Assembly: GCA_000432895.1 (NCBI GenBank)
Contig: FR889403.1
Coordinates: 1-6,630, forward strand
Direction: 5' to 3'
DNA length: 6,630 nt
DNA from: Firmicutes bacterium CAG:449
GTDB taxonomy: Bacteria; Bacillota_I; Bacilli_A; RFN20; CAG-449
A program made the position numbers and the translations under genes. Each line of letters opens with the position of its first letter. Position 1 is the stretch's first letter. Shown here one piece after another: positions 4,695-6,630 of the stretch. Under the pieces are notes generated by a model, which was not told the DNA's origin, did not search any database, and saw nothing but the letters and a program-made list of their open reading frames with translations.

Positions 4695-6630
4695 ATTTAA
4701 TTGTTATCTTTATTCCAAATCCACCTACATCTAAGGTAGAAACATTAATAAGAGAAGTACTATTTACTTCTTTAGTTTGATGATTTAATGAATAACCATT
4801 ACTTCCATCACTATATATATCAGCATTATAAGTTTTATTCTTCTCTAAGAAGGATAAATCAAGTTCAAAATTTTTACTTAAAGTAGAAACTCCTCCAATC
4901 CACCAAGTATCACCTTTTCTTCTGGCAATTACACATGAATATAAAGGGTCTCCATTTAAATATTTAATTTCATCCCAAGTTACAGGTAATGGGTTTAAAA
5001 AATTTGTAACAACATCTTGATTAGAAGCATAATTTGCTGGAGTATCAGCCATTGTTATCATTCCAGTTTCATATAAAACATGCATTGCAAGTTGACTTCC
5101 CATAGTAGTATTTTTTCCACATGGAACTAATGTAGGAGTATAATCAGAAGGTCCAACAACACTTCTAATATATGGAATAGTAACAACATCTGACATACTC
5201 ACAGATCCTCTCCATTCATTACCTCTTATAGCTTCTCTATTAATAACATGAGGATACTTTCTTCTTTCTCCAGTTGGCTTATTGGCACCATGAATATTTA
5301 ATACCATTTGATATTTAGCACTTATTTGATATATTTGATCGTATATATTAATAACATCTTGATGTTCCCCACGAGCATCTGGTAAAGGGTCAACATACAT
5401 TCCATCAAAGAAATCAATTTTTAATCCTTCAATTCCCCACAGTTTCCATCTTCTTAAACAAGCATCAATTTTAGCAGGAGTTGATAATTCATTAAGTGAA
5501 TGTGCCCAAACCATTATATGAACATTTTTACTATTTGCATATTCAACAATACTTTTAAACTCTTCTATTTGGCTTGTATTATCTGGTTCCCATCCTGCAT
5601 CAAATAAAAACCAATTCCAACCATTTTGAGAAGCATAATCAATATATTTTTTACTAATTTCATAATTCTTTTGAGTGTGAATACCTGTATCTGGATTTAT
5701 GCCATGATATTCTTTTAACCAAGTCCAAGCACATTTACCAGGTTTAACCCAATCATAGTTATAAATATTTTTTTCTTCTTGAGATAATTCATTATAATTA
5801 TCAGGCTTATAATATTCTATTTCATCATAAACATCTTCAACGATTGTGCTATTAACAATATCATTTAAATTACCTACTGCTGCTGTTCTCCAAGGTGTAT
5901 AAAATGGATATGTTACCTCTACATTATTATGAGCGTGATGAGCAGGAATAGTTTTTAATACACCATTTTCATCGCTAGATAAGAATGAACCAATATAATT
6001 ACTACCAATTAATTCTGATTCAGAAATTAAAGAATAAACATCATCACTTGTTTTATAAAGTAAAGGCATCGATAAATTAATTCCTTTTAAACGATCAGAT
6101 TTTTTTGATTTATAACTTTCCTCATAAGAAAATCTATCATCATTAGGATTTTCTATATATTCCATATAATAGACTCTTGTATCTTCAGGTAAAGCAAATG
6201 AAGTATTTTCTTCATGAATAATCATATTCCCAGTTGAATCATCTAAAGCAAAAATATAATATCTAAAAGCATAACCAGTATCATAAACTCTAAAAGTCAT
6301 TTGTAAAGCAAAATCATAATCATAAAAAGTAATTTTTGTTTCATTAGCTTCCACTTCAACTTGTGATTTCTTTCCTGTTTTGTTTTCATAAGAAGTAATA
6401 ATTTTTGTTTCTTCAAGATCATAGAATTTTAAATCAGAAGTAAAATTTGCTATATCAACATCTAAAGTTAAATTAGATTTATTAACAACAATATTTTCAC
6501 CTTTATTAACTTGATAATAAACATTTCCTTCTTCAAGAAAAACATTTAATTTTAAATCGCTTTTAGGAGAAGAAATTAACCATTCTCCATTTTTATCGCC
6601 TCTAGAAACACTTTCATTTTGACTAGATGT
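4693..6630 (-). CDS. Family GH97 glycoside hydrolase, retaining (alpha-galactosidase-type) branch; 5' end cut by window edge
   Basis: Hydrolase of alpha-linked sugars. The frame is open from the right edge to TAA at 4693, giving 645 visible residues. GH97 proteins are usually about 640-710, so only a short N-terminus, probably a signal peptide, is missing. Domains (visible numbering): an N-terminal beta-sandwich (about 14-290) with WLISSPKSDL, VYYQV and FRVYDTGYAFRYY; a catalytic barrel (about 293-555) opening with WVKPGKCAWTW and FDAGW; and a C-terminal beta-domain (about 560-645). By motif alignment with what I know of SusB (BT3703) and BT1871, Asp406 in GLKIDFFD fits the retaining nucleophile, Glu472 in REAIRGNEW the acid/base and calcium ligand, and Glu466, six residues earlier, a further calcium ligand. 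The glutamate that acts as base in inverting SusB is Gly448 here (HGANKPTG), again pointing to retention. The gene ends 11 nt before the binding protein. An alpha-galactosidase is the best guess; a related pyranosidase specificity is possible. Confidence 0.93.
   Translation of the reverse strand, partial: TSSQNESVSRGDKNGEWLISSPKSDLKLNVFLEEGNVYYQVNKGENIVVNKSNLTLDVDIANFTSDLKFYDLEETKIITSYENKTGKKSQVEVEANETKITFYDYDFALQMTFRVYDTGYAFRYYIFALDDSTGNMIIHEENTSFALPEDTRVYYMEYIENPNDDRFSYEESYKSKKSDRLKGINLSMPLLYKTSDDVYSLISESELIGSNYIGSFLSSDENGVLKTIPAHHAHNNVEVTYPFYTPWRTAAVGNLNDIVNSTIVEDVYDEIEYYKPDNYNELSQEEKNIYNYDWVKPGKCAWTWLKEYHGINPDTGIHTQKNYEISKKYIDYASQNGWNWFLFDAGWEPDNTSQIEEFKSIVEYANSKNVHIMVWAHSLNELSTPAKIDACLRRWKLWGIEGLKIDFFDGMYVDPLPDARGEHQDVINIYDQIYQISAKYQMVLNIHGANKPTGERRKYPHVINREAIRGNEWRGSVSMSDVVTIPYIRSVVGPSDYTPTLVPCGKNTTMGSQLAMHVLYETGMITMADTPANYASNQDVVTNFLNPLPVTWDEIKYLNGDPLYSCVIARRKGDTWWIGGVSTLSKNFELDLSFLEKNKTYNADIYSDGSNGYSLNHQTKEVNSTSLINVSTLDVGGFGIKITIK

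Larger units (their letters stand above)
1..6630 (-). other. Predicted polycistronic unit: GH97 hydrolase - binding protein - permease - permease - ATPase
   Basis: All five genes run on the minus strand with junctions of 11, 1, -35 and 1 nt, and no room for an internal promoter or terminator. I saw no convincing stem-loop followed by a T-run at any junction. This is a complete CUT1 importer set (receptor, two channel subunits, its own ATPase) with an associated enzyme. No transcription factor gene or operator is present inside the window, so control is presumably exerted upstream of 6630. Confidence 0.8.

Noticed and set aside
6352..6354. GTG as start codon of the GH97 gene
   Set aside because: The frame stays open to the right edge, and the 92 codons upstream encode recognisable GH97 N-terminal sandwich sequence, so this GTG is an internal valine.
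4693..6630. Calling the hydrolase SusB, an inverting alpha-glucosidase
   Set aside because: The inverting base glutamate is replaced by glycine in HGANKPTG and a retaining-type Asp is present in KIDFFD. The symbol susB would suggest the wrong mechanism.
1..6630. Mycoplasma-type genetic code (UGA = Trp)
   Set aside because: Tryptophans in the five proteins are encoded by UGG, and no UGA interrupts any of the long conserved frames.

Overview
The window is one densely packed, minus-strand carbohydrate utilisation cluster from a very AT-rich bacterium. In transcription order (right to left) it holds a family GH97 glycoside hydrolase (5' end cut by the right edge), a lipoprotein solute-binding protein, two CUT1-type ABC sugar permeases (MalF-like, then MalG-like), and a MalK/UgpC-type ABC ATPase cut by the left edge just before its C-terminus.

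Organism: the base composition, the lipoprotein signal with lipobox LASC, strong AAAGGAG-type Shine-Dalgarno sites and the protein style point to a low-GC Gram-positive lineage (Bacilli, Erysipelotrichia-like, or a Mollicute relative). Tryptophan is encoded by UGG and no in-frame UGA is read through in the long reading frames, so a UGA=Trp mycoplasma-type code is not supported. This placement is inferred from sequence style only.

Layout: 4693-6630 GH97 enzyme; 3239-4681 binding protein; 2263-3237 first permease; 1383-2297 second permease (overlapping the first by 35 nt); 2-1381 ATPase. Gaps between genes are 11, 1, -35 and 1 nt. No promoter, terminator, RNA gene, mobile element or CRISPR is visible, and no stretch above 300 nt lacks a gene. 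Promoter and any regulator must lie to the right of the window and the terminator to the left.

Inferred joint function: the GH97 enzyme removes a terminal sugar from, or trims, an alpha-linked (possibly alpha-galactosidic) oligosaccharide. The binding protein captures the sugar at the cell surface, the two permeases form the membrane channel and the ATPase powers import. Active-site residues place the GH97 protein with the retaining (alpha-galactosidase-type) branch, not the inverting SusB alpha-glucosidase branch. The most unusual points are the pairing of a GH97 enzyme, best known from Bacteroidota, with a Gram-positive-style CUT1 importer, and an extra charged helical segment of roughly 75-80 residues inside the ATPase regulatory domain.
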